Positions 29,686 to 38,463 of a stretch of 64,000 nucleotides of DNA are shown here, in pieces (the first letter of the stretch is position 1; each line of letters begins with the position of its first letter). Both the position numbers and the translations under genes were made by a program. Under the pieces are notes generated by a model. The model made no database searches. It was not told the DNA's origin and was given only the letters and a program-made list of their open reading frames with translations. The stretch is from Diplonema japonicum (lineage: Eukaryota > Euglenozoa > Diplonemea > Diplonemida > Diplonemidae), in contig OZ025659.1 in assembly GCA_964019335.1 (NCBI GenBank), positions 682,001 to 746,000 of the forward strand. Reading direction: 5' to 3'.

Positions 29686-30750
29686 ATGACAAATGCCTTA
29701 TTCAAGAAAACATGTGTAGCAAGGCAAGGGAAGAGAGCTGCTGACTGGTGGGGCGGCGGGGACACAGGAGGAAGAAGTGATGAAGACGGGGCAAGGGTGG
29801 TAGCGAAGAATGGATGGAGGGTACGTGAGCTAGAGGAACGAGGGTACACCGTGGGGCCTGATACAGTGGCAGCCGGGGTGGAGGGAGGCGTCATAACGGT
29901 CAAGGAAGCTTACAGAGCCATGGGAAAGGAACGGAAATGGAGCAAAGCAGCATATGCCATTCTTAAGAAATGGTCCATCGCAACACACCTAACAGACCCA
30001 GTGTCGCGCCATCACGTGACAACCACTGCATGCGACCACGCCACATCTACATGGGGCCCTTCATTGCCTGTTCTAACAGCCAAGCTGTCCCTAGCAGCGA
30101 CACTGGATGAAGCCACTACACGCTTCGCTGAGATCAGTCAAGCTGGCTTCCAGCCGGGGCTGGAGGCGTACTTCACCTTGAGTAGCTTCCAAGACCCTAA
30201 GGTTTGCATAGAAACCTTGCAGGCCGCATCCAAGAAGGGGTACAAGATCACGCCTTCCCAGTATAAACGGGCCTTCCTGCGGTGTCTGTCCCACAGCGAG
30301 CCGATGCCAGTTGAGCGCCTCCTCGAAGAGAAGCTAGACGATATAGAGTGGGCGTTTGTCTTCTCTGCGTTTTGCGCGTGGGGTCGGTTCGACCTTGTTG
30401 AAAGGTACTGGGGGGATGTTCCTTGTCATTCGGAGCACAGCTACGCTGCCGTTTTGCACTCCTGCGCACAGCGAGCACGCAACCCGCATGACGTCTGGGC
30501 ACGGCTCGCAACCAGCACGCTGCAGACCGCGGATTTTGCTTCCAAGACGCACCCTGCGCACTACGCGTATGCCATGCAGCTTCACACCGCTACGGGCAAC
30601 GTCAAGGCAGCCACGTCCCTCAAGGAGTCCTGTGCGAGGCGGGGTAGCGCAACACCCCTCCTGCTCACCCATTTCAAGCGAATGCTTGACAACCCAGACG
30701 CCGCGGACATCGTAGGCCGCGAGATAGACGTCCTCCTCAGCAAGCTTTGA
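29686..30750 (+). CDS. PPR-like helical-repeat protein, probably organellar
   Basis: A 354-residue single-exon protein. From about residue 145 it is built of helical pairs with pentatricopeptide-like character: DEATTRFAEISQAGFQPGLE, then VCIETLQAASKKGYKITPSQ, then YKRAFLRCLSHSEPMPVERL, each with the helix-turn-Gly/Pro pattern of PPR units. The N-terminus (FKKTCVARQGKRAADWW) is basic and Arg/Lys-rich, compatible with a mitochondrial presequence but not diagnostic. PPR proteins bind organellar RNA. The repeats are degenerate, so another alpha-alpha solenoid such as TPR is possible. Its stop is only 77 nt before the next start codon, one of the tightest spacings in the window. Confidence 0.5.
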   Translation: MTNALFKKTCVARQGKRAADWWGGGDTGGRSDEDGARVVAKNGWRVRELEERGYTVGPDTVAAGVEGGVITVKEAYRAMGKERKWSKAAYAILKKWSIATHLTDPVSRHHVTTTACDHATSTWGPSLPVLTAKLSLAATLDEATTRFAEISQAGFQPGLEAYFTLSSFQDPKVCIETLQAASKKGYKITPSQYKRAFLRCLSHSEPMPVERLLEEKLDDIEWAFVFSAFCAWGRFDLVERYWGDVPCHSEHSYAAVLHSCAQRARNPHDVWARLATSTLQTADFASKTHPAHYAYAMQLHTATGNVKAATSLKESCARRGSATPLLLTHFKRMLDNPDAADIVGREIDVLLSKL

Positions 30751-30786
30751 AAAACTATTGTCTCTGAGCAGACACCTATGCAAACC

Positions 30787-30820
30787 TTTTTTTTTCCTCT
30801 CTCTTGCCACGCTATCATAG
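30787..30820 (+). promoter_or_regulatory. Acceptor-like site (polypyrimidine + ATAG) 7 nt before ATG
   Basis: Within a 77-nt gap between stop and start, a T/C-rich tract ends ATCATAG, and the start codon of the pseudo-caspase follows 7 nt later. There is little room for a separate promoter, so a trans-splice acceptor is the simplest reading. Confidence 0.45.
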
Positions 30821-30827
30821 GGTACAC

Positions 30828-31778
30828 ATGGGCTGCCTCTGCGCTAGGCCGCATGTAGAGGAGGTCGCGGGGGGTGTTGAGGAGGAGGAGAGCCGTGGTG
30901 GGTTGGTGGTGGCGATGGTGAGCAGCACAAGGGTACGCGACGTAGACTCGCAGCGGAAGTATTTGAAAGCTGTGACGGAGCTCGAGGCCTCGGAAGGTGC
31001 CTCGTACGCAGACACGCTGCACAGGATGGACGGCGTAGGGGTGCAGAGCGTCACCATGAGCTACAACATGGAGTTCGACCCGTACACGGCTAGGTACACA
31101 CCGGACAATCACATCTCGGGGGGGCTGGTGGGGGTGGGGGTGGTTGCTGCCGTGGAAAGCCTGACCATGAAAGGCACCGTGCAGAGCGTAGGGGCACCAG
31201 AAACACAACGGGACGTCATACGATGGCTGAGAGCCAACGGGTGGGGGGAGAACTCGATCAATGTGATGTTCGAGGAACCGGGGCTTGTGGCACCCACAGT
31301 GGAGAACATACGCTCGAGCATACGAAAAGCCGTTTCCTGCTGTGCAGATGCTGTGTGGATCTCGTACAGTGGGTACTGCACCAAGCTGGAGGGCGAGCCA
31401 TGCCTTCTGGGCTGCGACGGGGCCACCTTGTCCTTTGCGGAGCTGCGGTCGTTGCTGACCTTCTCAGCAGGGACAGTTGTCAATGTGCTGCTTGACCTTG
31501 TGTGTTTGAACGACTCATGCTTTCCTATACCCCCGCTGTACTCAATGCAGTACCACAAGCCCGCGAATATCAACACCTCAACTACCATCGAGCCTCCTGT
31601 GAACAACCCTGAGGACGAGTTGTTCAGCGCCTCTGCACGGCTCAACTCGCTAAATTCTGAGCGGGACCAGCTCCTCGCTAGTACAGAAGACCTGCGTTCG
31701 CAGCTCCAAAACTCTGCTGCAGAGCTCTCGAAGCTGGAAACCCTTCTTCGGGAGTCCTCCCCTGACATGGGTGCATAA
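30828..31778 (+). CDS. Membrane-anchored caspase-fold protein, probably inactive (paralogue 2)
   Basis: An intronless 316-residue protein starting MGCLCARP, a good dual acylation signal (myristate on Gly2, palmitate on Cys3 and Cys5). It aligns over most of its length with the gene at 25912: TRVRDVDSQRKYLK, GGLVGVGVVAAV, DVIRWLRANGWGENSINVMF, DAVWISYSGYCTKLEG, LSFAELRSLL and TVVNVLLDLVC. The SGYC and LDLVC segments occupy the places of the caspase/metacaspase SGHG and D-x-C-H-S-G motifs, but the catalytic His is Tyr and the Cys is not in the usual context. A short coiled coil (about 260-310) ends the protein. I used the internal ATG at 30828 because the open frame upstream has no ATG. Confidence 0.65.
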   Translation: MGCLCARPHVEEVAGGVEEEESRGGLVVAMVSSTRVRDVDSQRKYLKAVTELEASEGASYADTLHRMDGVGVQSVTMSYNMEFDPYTARYTPDNHISGGLVGVGVVAAVESLTMKGTVQSVGAPETQRDVIRWLRANGWGENSINVMFEEPGLVAPTVENIRSSIRKAVSCCADAVWISYSGYCTKLEGEPCLLGCDGATLSFAELRSLLTFSAGTVVNVLLDLVCLNDSCFPIPPLYSMQYHKPANINTSTTIEPPVNNPEDELFSASARLNSLNSERDQLLASTEDLRSQLQNSAAELSKLETLLRESSPDMGA

Positions 31779-31845
31779 CACTGAGGGAACTGTTCAGGTG
31801 ATGAGGTGATGTCACCAACAAAGTGCACACGCGACACCCTCAGTG
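31779..31845 (+). other. Stem-loop starting right after a stop codon
   Basis: CACTGAGGG (31779-31787) is exactly complementary to CCCTCAGTG (31837-31845). An inner GGTGA-TG-TCACC hairpin occupies about 31805-31816, and a GTGATGA box-C-like heptamer lies at about 31798. The outer stem begins at the base after TAA (31776-31778). It could be a 3'UTR control or processing element. Confidence 0.55.
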
Positions 31846-34191
31846 CTTGATTGAATACACAAGGAACGGGGCGTGACCAAAGGTCCTACACTGATGCATA
31901 CTGCCGGGTTACTCACCCACCTTACCTCGATCGGTTTTTTTTAAAGGGGGTTACTGGGTAAACTATCAATCATTCAAAAGTGACTGGCTGGCGGAGATTG
32001 GGTGAATACTACGCCCTGAAGAAAGACGTGAACGGGCCCGATGGCCTCATGACGACCAACCCGACCAGACCTAGTTCAACCAGAAGCCGTCTCTCCCGAT
32101 GATCGCCAGGAGGGAACCCTCCCCTCCAAAATTCGCGAACCTGAGATGGAGGTACCCCATCACCACCGACATCATCGGCGTTGCGGGGGGCAGCTGTGGT
32201 GTCACCTCATTGAATGAGACAAAGTAACAACACAAGATAGACCCTTCACCACGCTGCGCACTTAACGCCAAATAGTGTTGCAACCAAAGCCCCATTTTTT
32301 TTTTTTTTTGAAAACTCCTGGTGTGTTGTATAAAGAGGATGCGGGGGGGGGGGGGGGGGGGGGGGCGAAGATTTTAAAAAAATGATGGAGGAAGAAAAGA
32401 AGAAGAAAAAGAGAAAAAAAAAGGAAACCTGTTAAGTAACAAGGTTCCGGAAAATTTTTGTCTCTTTTTTTCCCTTTTTTTGGTGCAGGTAGAAGAAAAG
32501 AACAAGGGGGCGTCTCACAAAGACTTCCTTTAACTCATATGTTTTTCTTTCTTTTTTTCTTCAGGTGGGGATAACATGGAAATATAAGAAGTACATCAGA
32601 TGTGTTGTTCGCTGTTGACCTCCTCGTCGGTCATTACCGGTAGCGCCCGAGTGGAAGAACGTATTGCAGATGCTCAGGGTGACGAAGCAAACTGCACGAA
32701 CGCCGAATCTTGGTTACCCGGATCGCCCCGGCTGAGGTTGAGCTGTACACCGCACGCATTAAGGACACGAGGCAGAACGCAACTCGGCCGCGGTGCGCCC
32801 CTGTAATCAAGTAGACAGTTCTTGTGCAGGGCGCCGCCAACACTGGCCTCCTTTAACTCTTATATATTCTTTTTTGTTTCGGTTTTTTCTTCTTTTGTTT
32901 CAACTTTTTTTTTCTCGGTTGCTATTATTCCTTGTTCTTTCAACGTCGAGGACAGAGGTGTGCTGCCCGAAGGGAAGTTGTTGGCTATCTGGACGCCTAC
33001 GAGCGGCACGGGGCCCCCTCCCCCGCTACCACCAGTTTGTCCTCACTTGCAAAATGGTGCAACAGGGCTCTGGCTAAATTACTGTTTTGTCAGTCCGTCA
33101 CTTTTACGTTTTCTCTTTTTTTGAGGGGGTCTAGGTGAGCGGGTCATCTCACGGAAGTCTGTTCCAAACATGCGGCTTCAACAAAAGAAAAAAGATGCCC
33201 CCCCCCACGCCATGTCGGAGTGGCATCACACAGGTTAGATGACTAAGTACACCAAGCCGACTGTGAGTAAAAAGATCGAGTTTTTTTTTTCTCTTTTTTT
33301 TAGATAAAAAGGTACTTTTACCGTGCCATCCCCTCTCTTTTGCCTTTGCATGGTTAAGATCTAGTTTCTTTTTTAATCTCTATTATCACCCCCCCCCCCC
33401 CCCTCCCCCCCTGCATCTTTTGCGCAGTAATAAAGAATAGCTTGCCTATTCTTTTTTCTTTTTTCCTTTCTTCCCCGGTGCTGAAGTAGTGCAGATCCCG
33501 GCAGGCCGAGCCGTTTTCTTTTTTTCTTTTTTTTTTTTATCCTTGATTTAATTGCATTGACCGATACATTATTCCTATGCTGAGACCTAGCTCGTGCTGG
33601 GCCCTCTTCGTTACCCTTGGCAACTGAAGAGACTTTGCAACAATCAAAGTCTTTCTTTTTTTTGTACTTAAGAAGGTAGAGTTCAGATAGTTCAATTTTT
33701 TCTTCTTCCGGCTGTGCAAATTTAAAAAAAAAAAAAAAAAAGCAACAATCAACTGACTCTTTTTTCTTTTTTATTTCTTCTTTGTTCTGGTTTTGTTATC
33801 CCCCCCCCAAAAAAAAACGAGCTGAAAAAAAAACAAAATAAAAAAATAAATAAAGGAAAAAATAATCAGGAGAGGGAACTTTGCATTTTCTTCCCACCAG
33901 TGATTCGGCTCTTCCCCCACGCCCCTCCTCCCCCCTCCCCTTTTTTTGTGTCCCTTAAATCTTCTCATGATGCCTTATTCTTCTGGTAAGGCAAAGGAGA
34001 TACACAAAGGGTGGGGGCTTTCTTTTTTGGTTTGTTATGGTTTATCTTCTTTCCCCACCCCCTTTTTTTCTTTCTTTCCCTGAATTTTTTTTTTTCAAAA
34101 AAAAAAAACACACAAAAGTGAATTAAAAAAACCGCAGTAAAAAACAGGACATCACACCCCCCCCCACAAAAAACAAATTCAAAAGAATAGA
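31846..34191. other. Long spacer with hairpin-rich islands, possible ncRNA
   Basis: About 2.4 kb without a supportable gene. Two islands have balanced composition and are not homopolymeric. At 31850-32295 there are short stems such as GGAGGGAACCCTCC, CCGA/TCGG and CTCAT-TGA-ATGAG. At 32600-33250 there are pairs such as CGGT/ACCG and CGCA/TGCG. A third patch lies at 33480-33700. The rest is T-, A- and G-homopolymer, including a 23-nt G run (32343-32365). A 74-codon minus frame (32071-32295) is protein-like but isolated. I find no tRNA, rRNA or recognised snRNA. Confidence 0.4.
32343..32365 (+). repeat. Poly-G run (23 nt)
   Basis: Uninterrupted G tract able to form a G-quadruplex. Similar G/C runs occur near 2717, 5329, 20341, 22947 and 33389, always in spacers or an intron. 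Confidence 0.85.
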
Positions 34192-37100
34192 ATGCCAGGC
34201 AACGAGCCCATCGACGATACTCTTGCTAAGGAAGTCTATGTGAACGCAGGGAAGTACAGCAGAAGGGAACATGCAAGCTGCATGGAAGAGGTGACGCTTT
34301 CTTACATCACCCCGGTCATGCAGAAGGCGCGTGACGGTGACCTCAAGCTGGATGACCTGGACCCCATCCTTGACAGCGAGAAGGCCATCAACCAAGACGA
34401 GCGTTTCAAAGAAGCTTGGAATGCAGCCCTTGCGAAGGTAGATTCAGCAAGCTTCAAACGGGCCATGACCACTGTGACCCAACGGGACAAGGACCGACTC
34501 CTGTTCAAGGACGAGTCAGCTTGGGCTGATTTGAAGGGCCGTGTTGATGCTGGTGAATTTTCCGACCACACACATCTTCAAGCCTTCCAAGAGGAATGCA
34601 GCAAGGTCATTGATACTGCCTATAAGGCAATCGCCCCAGACTGCGTGAGGTGCATGTGCAAAATGTGCCCTCTCCCAGAAGGGATGCCCGAGGCTAAAGG
34701 TCTCCCCCCCGCCGATCCTGCTCACCAAGGCAAGATGGCCCTCCTGATCTCTTCCCTCAACTATGCAGTGCTCTCCTCGCAGCCCAAGCTGTCGCATTTG
34801 CTGTACGGTGTGTATATTAAGGAGATCATTTATTCGGCATTGCTTGGTCTCGGGCAGGCTCTGCCGCCGTTCGTGCCCATTTTCTTGTACCCCAAGCTCA
34901 TCGACTGTCTGATCCCCACGGAGATCCCCGATGGTAGGGTCGCAGGCGCACCTTACGAGCTTGAAACCATCGACCCCACATGGTACGGGTACATCTATGC
35001 AGGCATCATCGCCGTTGCTATCTTCTTCATGGCCCTCTGCATGACAAGGTCCTTCTTGACGGCCTACAGCGTTGGTACCAAGCTGCGATCGTGCATGGCG
35101 TCTGCCATCACCGACAAGGCCCTCAGGATCTCCCAGAAGGGGTGGCTCTCTGCTGGCGGGCATTCGAAAATCTTCAACCTTCTCCTCGGTGACGTGGAGA
35201 GGATCTTCCAGCAGTGCCAAGGGCTTCTTGGGATGGTCTTCTTCATCCCCATCTCCACGCTGTTCGCGCTCATCTATCTGTTCTACGTCATGTCGTGGCC
35301 CACTGTGGGCGGGCTTGTGATCCTGTGCATTGCCATCCCTTACAACTACCACATCGCTGACACGTTCATCAAGCTGTTCGTGGAACGCATGCTCAAAGCA
35401 GATGGGCGCACGAAGAAAGTTCACGAAATGATCGAGAACATCCGTGGGGTGAAATTCTACCAATGGGAGCAGCAGTACGTAGATGAGATCATGGAGGTGC
35501 GTGAAGGCGAGTGCGAGATCATCTTTGTCCTCATCGCAAAGATCGCACAGCTCGTGACTTCATCCACTTTCTCTCCCTTCCTGTTCCAGACAGTGATCCT
35601 CGTCATCTACGCCCTGTGGGACGAAGAGGGGCTTGACACTGAAAAGGTGTTCTTGTCTCTGTCCCTAACCCATGTGTTGCGAGGCAGCTTCATCTTCCTC
35701 CCCTTCATCTACGCAGGCTATGTCCAGGCTGAAATCGGGTTCACACGTGTGCAGGACTTCCTTTGTAAGGTGGAAGCAGCCCCCCAGCCATTGGGTGAGC
35801 AGGACGGTAAGATTACATGCAAGAACGGCAAGTTTGGGTGGGAGAAGGGCAAGCCCGTTCTGTCAAACATCAACCTGGACATCCAAAAGGGCGATCTGGT
35901 GATGGTGGTCGGGAAGGTGGGGGACGGCAAGTCCTCGCTTATCAGCAGTCTGCTGCAGGAGATTACCGAAATGGAGGGAGAGATCCACCTGGGGGGCACT
36001 ATCGCATACTGCCCGCAGACACCGTGGATCGTGAGCGGGACTTTAAAGGCGAACATCGAGTGGTCCAGGAAGGGGAAGGGGAAGGGGGCCCAGAACGCGC
36101 GAGACTACCACCAAGCGGTGAAGAACGTTGCACTGCTGCCCGACCTCCAGACACAGTTGCAGGACGGAGACGGGACAATCATCGGCGAGAAAGGGATCAA
36201 CATTTCTGGCGGGCAGAAGGCTCGTGTGGCCCTTGCGCGTGCCCTTTACAGTGAGGCGGACATCTACCTGCTTGACGACGTGCTGTCTGCTGTGGATGCT
36301 CACGTTGGGAAGCACATCTTCGACAACGCACTGCAAAAGCAGTTGGGCAACAAGACACGTATCCTCTGCACAAACCAGATCCAGTTCCTTCAGCACGCTA
36401 CCCGCGTGTACTCCCTCGAGAAGTGCGAAGACGGGGGGAACACGCTTGTCGAGGTCGATATCAACGAGCCTGTCCCGGGCTCCCACTTCGAGGAGCTGAT
36501 GAACGAGTTCAAACGGCAACAGGCAAAGGCGGTCGAAGCCAGAGACGACGAACTGGAAAAACAGTCGGCAATCTCTTCTGCATCGTCCTTCGACGCCGAG
36601 AATGAAGTGACGGCCTTCAGAAAGGATGGGTTCGAGGGGAACAAACTGCTGGAAGACGAAGTGGTGGAGGACGGCGAGGTAACATGGGCGACGTACAGGG
36701 CGTACTTCAGTCACTTCGGAGGCTTTTGGTGGTGGGCTTTGTATATCTTTGGCCACGTGGTCTTCAACGTGTCCGACAAGTTCTCGCAGATCTGGATCGG
36801 GTGGTACGCGGCACAGGGCCAGGAGCAGTCCATCGCATGGCACAACGCACGCATCATCACCGATGAGCCGACCGCCATGTGGTTCGGTGTGTACATCGGT
36901 TCCATCGCATTCGGAAGCTTGGTCCTCGCATTGCGCGAGTACATGTACGCATACGGTGCTGTGAGGCCATGTCGTACCCTGTACAGGGAGGAGCTTGTCC
37001 GCGTACTGAAATCCCCGACACAGTTCTTCGACACCACCCCCGTGGGGCGCATTCTGACCCGTTTCGTGAACGACTGGGAGGCCGTTGACTTCATGGTGCC

Positions 37101-38463
37101 GCTCTTCATGGCGCAAACATTTATTCAGTTCAGCTTGCTCGGCGGTGCTGCAGTCATGATCGCCCTGACGCTTCCATGGTTCACCATCATGTTCATCCCC
37201 ATCGGGCTTAGCATCTGGTACGTGGTGCATCAGGATGCCGCGTCACTGCGTCTTAGAAGGCTCTTTAACGTAACAAAATCGCCTGTGTCGAACATCTTTG
37301 CGGAGAACCTGCGTGGGTTGTCGTCGATCCGTGCTTACGGGCAGGGCGCGGTTGTGGCGCATGACCAGCGGGAGGCGATCGACCTGAACCACGCGTGCTT
37401 CATGGGGGAGCGTATTGTCTTCGAATGGGTGCGTCTGCGTGTCAACATGCTCGCAGCAGCCATCATGGTGTCCACCGTTCTTATCATCATCTTTGTAAAG
37501 GACGAGCTGACACCGACGGATCTGGGCCTTGCCATCTCGCAGGGGGTTTTCATTGTTCTGTCGATTGCGAACGCGTTCCTCATGAGACAGCAGATGGACA
37601 TGTCGATGAACAGCACGGAGCGTGTCTTGGAGTACACGAGGCTGCCCGAGGAGGAACCGGAAGAGGTCAGCAAAAACTGCGCGAAAATGCCGGAAAACTG
37701 GCCGAAACACGGCGAGCTCGACATCGAAGAACTGTCGGTGAGGTACAGAAAGGAGCTACCGCTTGCAGTCAGAGACGTTAACATCCACGTTGAGGGAGGA
37801 TGGAAGGTAGGCATTGTGGGCCGTACTGGAAGCGGGAAATCAACATTGTTGAAAACACTCTTCCGCCTCATGCGTCCTGAGAAAGGCTTCAAGCTGATGA
37901 TCGACGGTTTCGATGCCAGCACGTTGAGCATTAACGACCTGAGAAGTATATTCGCCATCATCCCTCAGGAGCCGGTTTTGTTTGCGAACACTGTGAAGAA
38001 GAACATCGACCCCTTCAACAACAGTACCGAGGAAATGTTGAGGGATGCTATTAAAAAATGCCACCTTCACGATTATCTGCAGGAACGGGCCGGGGAGGAT
38101 GGTGATGTTCTGGAAGTTATGATCACTGACGACGCACTCTCTATCGGGCAGAGACAGATGTTATGCCTCGCTAGGGCGTTGGTCTTGAACAGGAAGTTCC
38201 TTCTTTTAGATGAAGCCACAGCTTCTGTTGACATCCATACAGATAAGCTTATTCAGGAAACGCTAGTTACTGCGTTCGCTGATTGCACTGTTCTTACTAT
38301 AGCGCACCGTCTGAATACGATTACTCATTCTGACAGGATCCTCGTTATGACTTCTACAGATGGTGTTGGCCATGTTGCCCAGTATGGGACTTATGGTGAA
38401 CTGCTTGAGGACACTGAGGGTATTTTCCATACCTTGGCCAAGCAGGCAAAGCTTATCGAGTAA
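34192..38463 (+). CDS. ABCC/MRP-type ABC transporter
   Basis: An intronless full transporter of 1,423 residues: TMD1 (about 185-520), NBD1, TMD2 (about 845-1145), NBD2. NBD1 has Walker A GKVGDGKSS (near 575), signature ISGGQKARVALARAL and Walker B IYLLDDVLSAVD, where Asp replaces the catalytic Glu, as is usual in the ABCC family. NBD2 has Walker A GRTGSGKST (near 1210), signature LSIGQRQ and Walker B LLLDEATASVD. The GVKFYQWE segment after TMD1 and the 'CPQTPWIVSGT' Q-loop are also ABCC-like. It lacks the extra N-terminal TMD0. Likely role is ATP-driven export of conjugated organic anions at the plasma or a vacuolar membrane. Confidence 0.95.
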   Translation: MPGNEPIDDTLAKEVYVNAGKYSRREHASCMEEVTLSYITPVMQKARDGDLKLDDLDPILDSEKAINQDERFKEAWNAALAKVDSASFKRAMTTVTQRDKDRLLFKDESAWADLKGRVDAGEFSDHTHLQAFQEECSKVIDTAYKAIAPDCVRCMCKMCPLPEGMPEAKGLPPADPAHQGKMALLISSLNYAVLSSQPKLSHLLYGVYIKEIIYSALLGLGQALPPFVPIFLYPKLIDCLIPTEIPDGRVAGAPYELETIDPTWYGYIYAGIIAVAIFFMALCMTRSFLTAYSVGTKLRSCMASAITDKALRISQKGWLSAGGHSKIFNLLLGDVERIFQQCQGLLGMVFFIPISTLFALIYLFYVMSWPTVGGLVILCIAIPYNYHIADTFIKLFVERMLKADGRTKKVHEMIENIRGVKFYQWEQQYVDEIMEVREGECEIIFVLIAKIAQLVTSSTFSPFLFQTVILVIYALWDEEGLDTEKVFLSLSLTHVLRGSFIFLPFIYAGYVQAEIGFTRVQDFLCKVEAAPQPLGEQDGKITCKNGKFGWEKGKPVLSNINLDIQKGDLVMVVGKVGDGKSSLISSLLQEITEMEGEIHLGGTIAYCPQTPWIVSGTLKANIEWSRKGKGKGAQNARDYHQAVKNVALLPDLQTQLQDGDGTIIGEKGINISGGQKARVALARALYSEADIYLLDDVLSAVDAHVGKHIFDNALQKQLGNKTRILCTNQIQFLQHATRVYSLEKCEDGGNTLVEVDINEPVPGSHFEELMNEFKRQQAKAVEARDDELEKQSAISSASSFDAENEVTAFRKDGFEGNKLLEDEVVEDGEVTWATYRAYFSHFGGFWWWALYIFGHVVFNVSDKFSQIWIGWYAAQGQEQSIAWHNARIITDEPTAMWFGVYIGSIAFGSLVLALREYMYAYGAVRPCRTLYREELVRVLKSPTQFFDTTPVGRILTRFVNDWEAVDFMVPLFMAQTFIQFSLLGGAAVMIALTLPWFTIMFIPIGLSIWYVVHQDAASLRLRRLFNVTKSPVSNIFAENLRGLSSIRAYGQGAVVAHDQREAIDLNHACFMGERIVFEWVRLRVNMLAAAIMVSTVLIIIFVKDELTPTDLGLAISQGVFIVLSIANAFLMRQQMDMSMNSTERVLEYTRLPEEEPEEVSKNCAKMPENWPKHGELDIEELSVRYRKELPLAVRDVNIHVEGGWKVGIVGRTGSGKSTLLKTLFRLMRPEKGFKLMIDGFDASTLSINDLRSIFAIIPQEPVLFANTVKKNIDPFNNSTEEMLRDAIKKCHLHDYLQERAGEDGDVLEVMITDDALSIGQRQMLCLARALVLNRKFLLLDEATASVDIHTDKLIQETLVTAFADCTVLTIAHRLNTITHSDRILVMTSTDGVGHVAQYGTYGELLEDTEGIFHTLAKQAKLIE

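Noticed and set aside
32129-32160. Resemblance of CTGAGATGGAGGTACCCC to part of metazoan RNase P RNA
   Set aside because: Only one short block matches; the other conserved regions (CR-I, CR-V) are not found at the right spacing or order.
32071-32295. Minus-strand frame of 74 codons (MGLWLQHYLAL...)
   Set aside because: It reads like protein but is isolated, has no recognisable family or splice continuation, and lies in a hairpin-rich island where chance frames occur.
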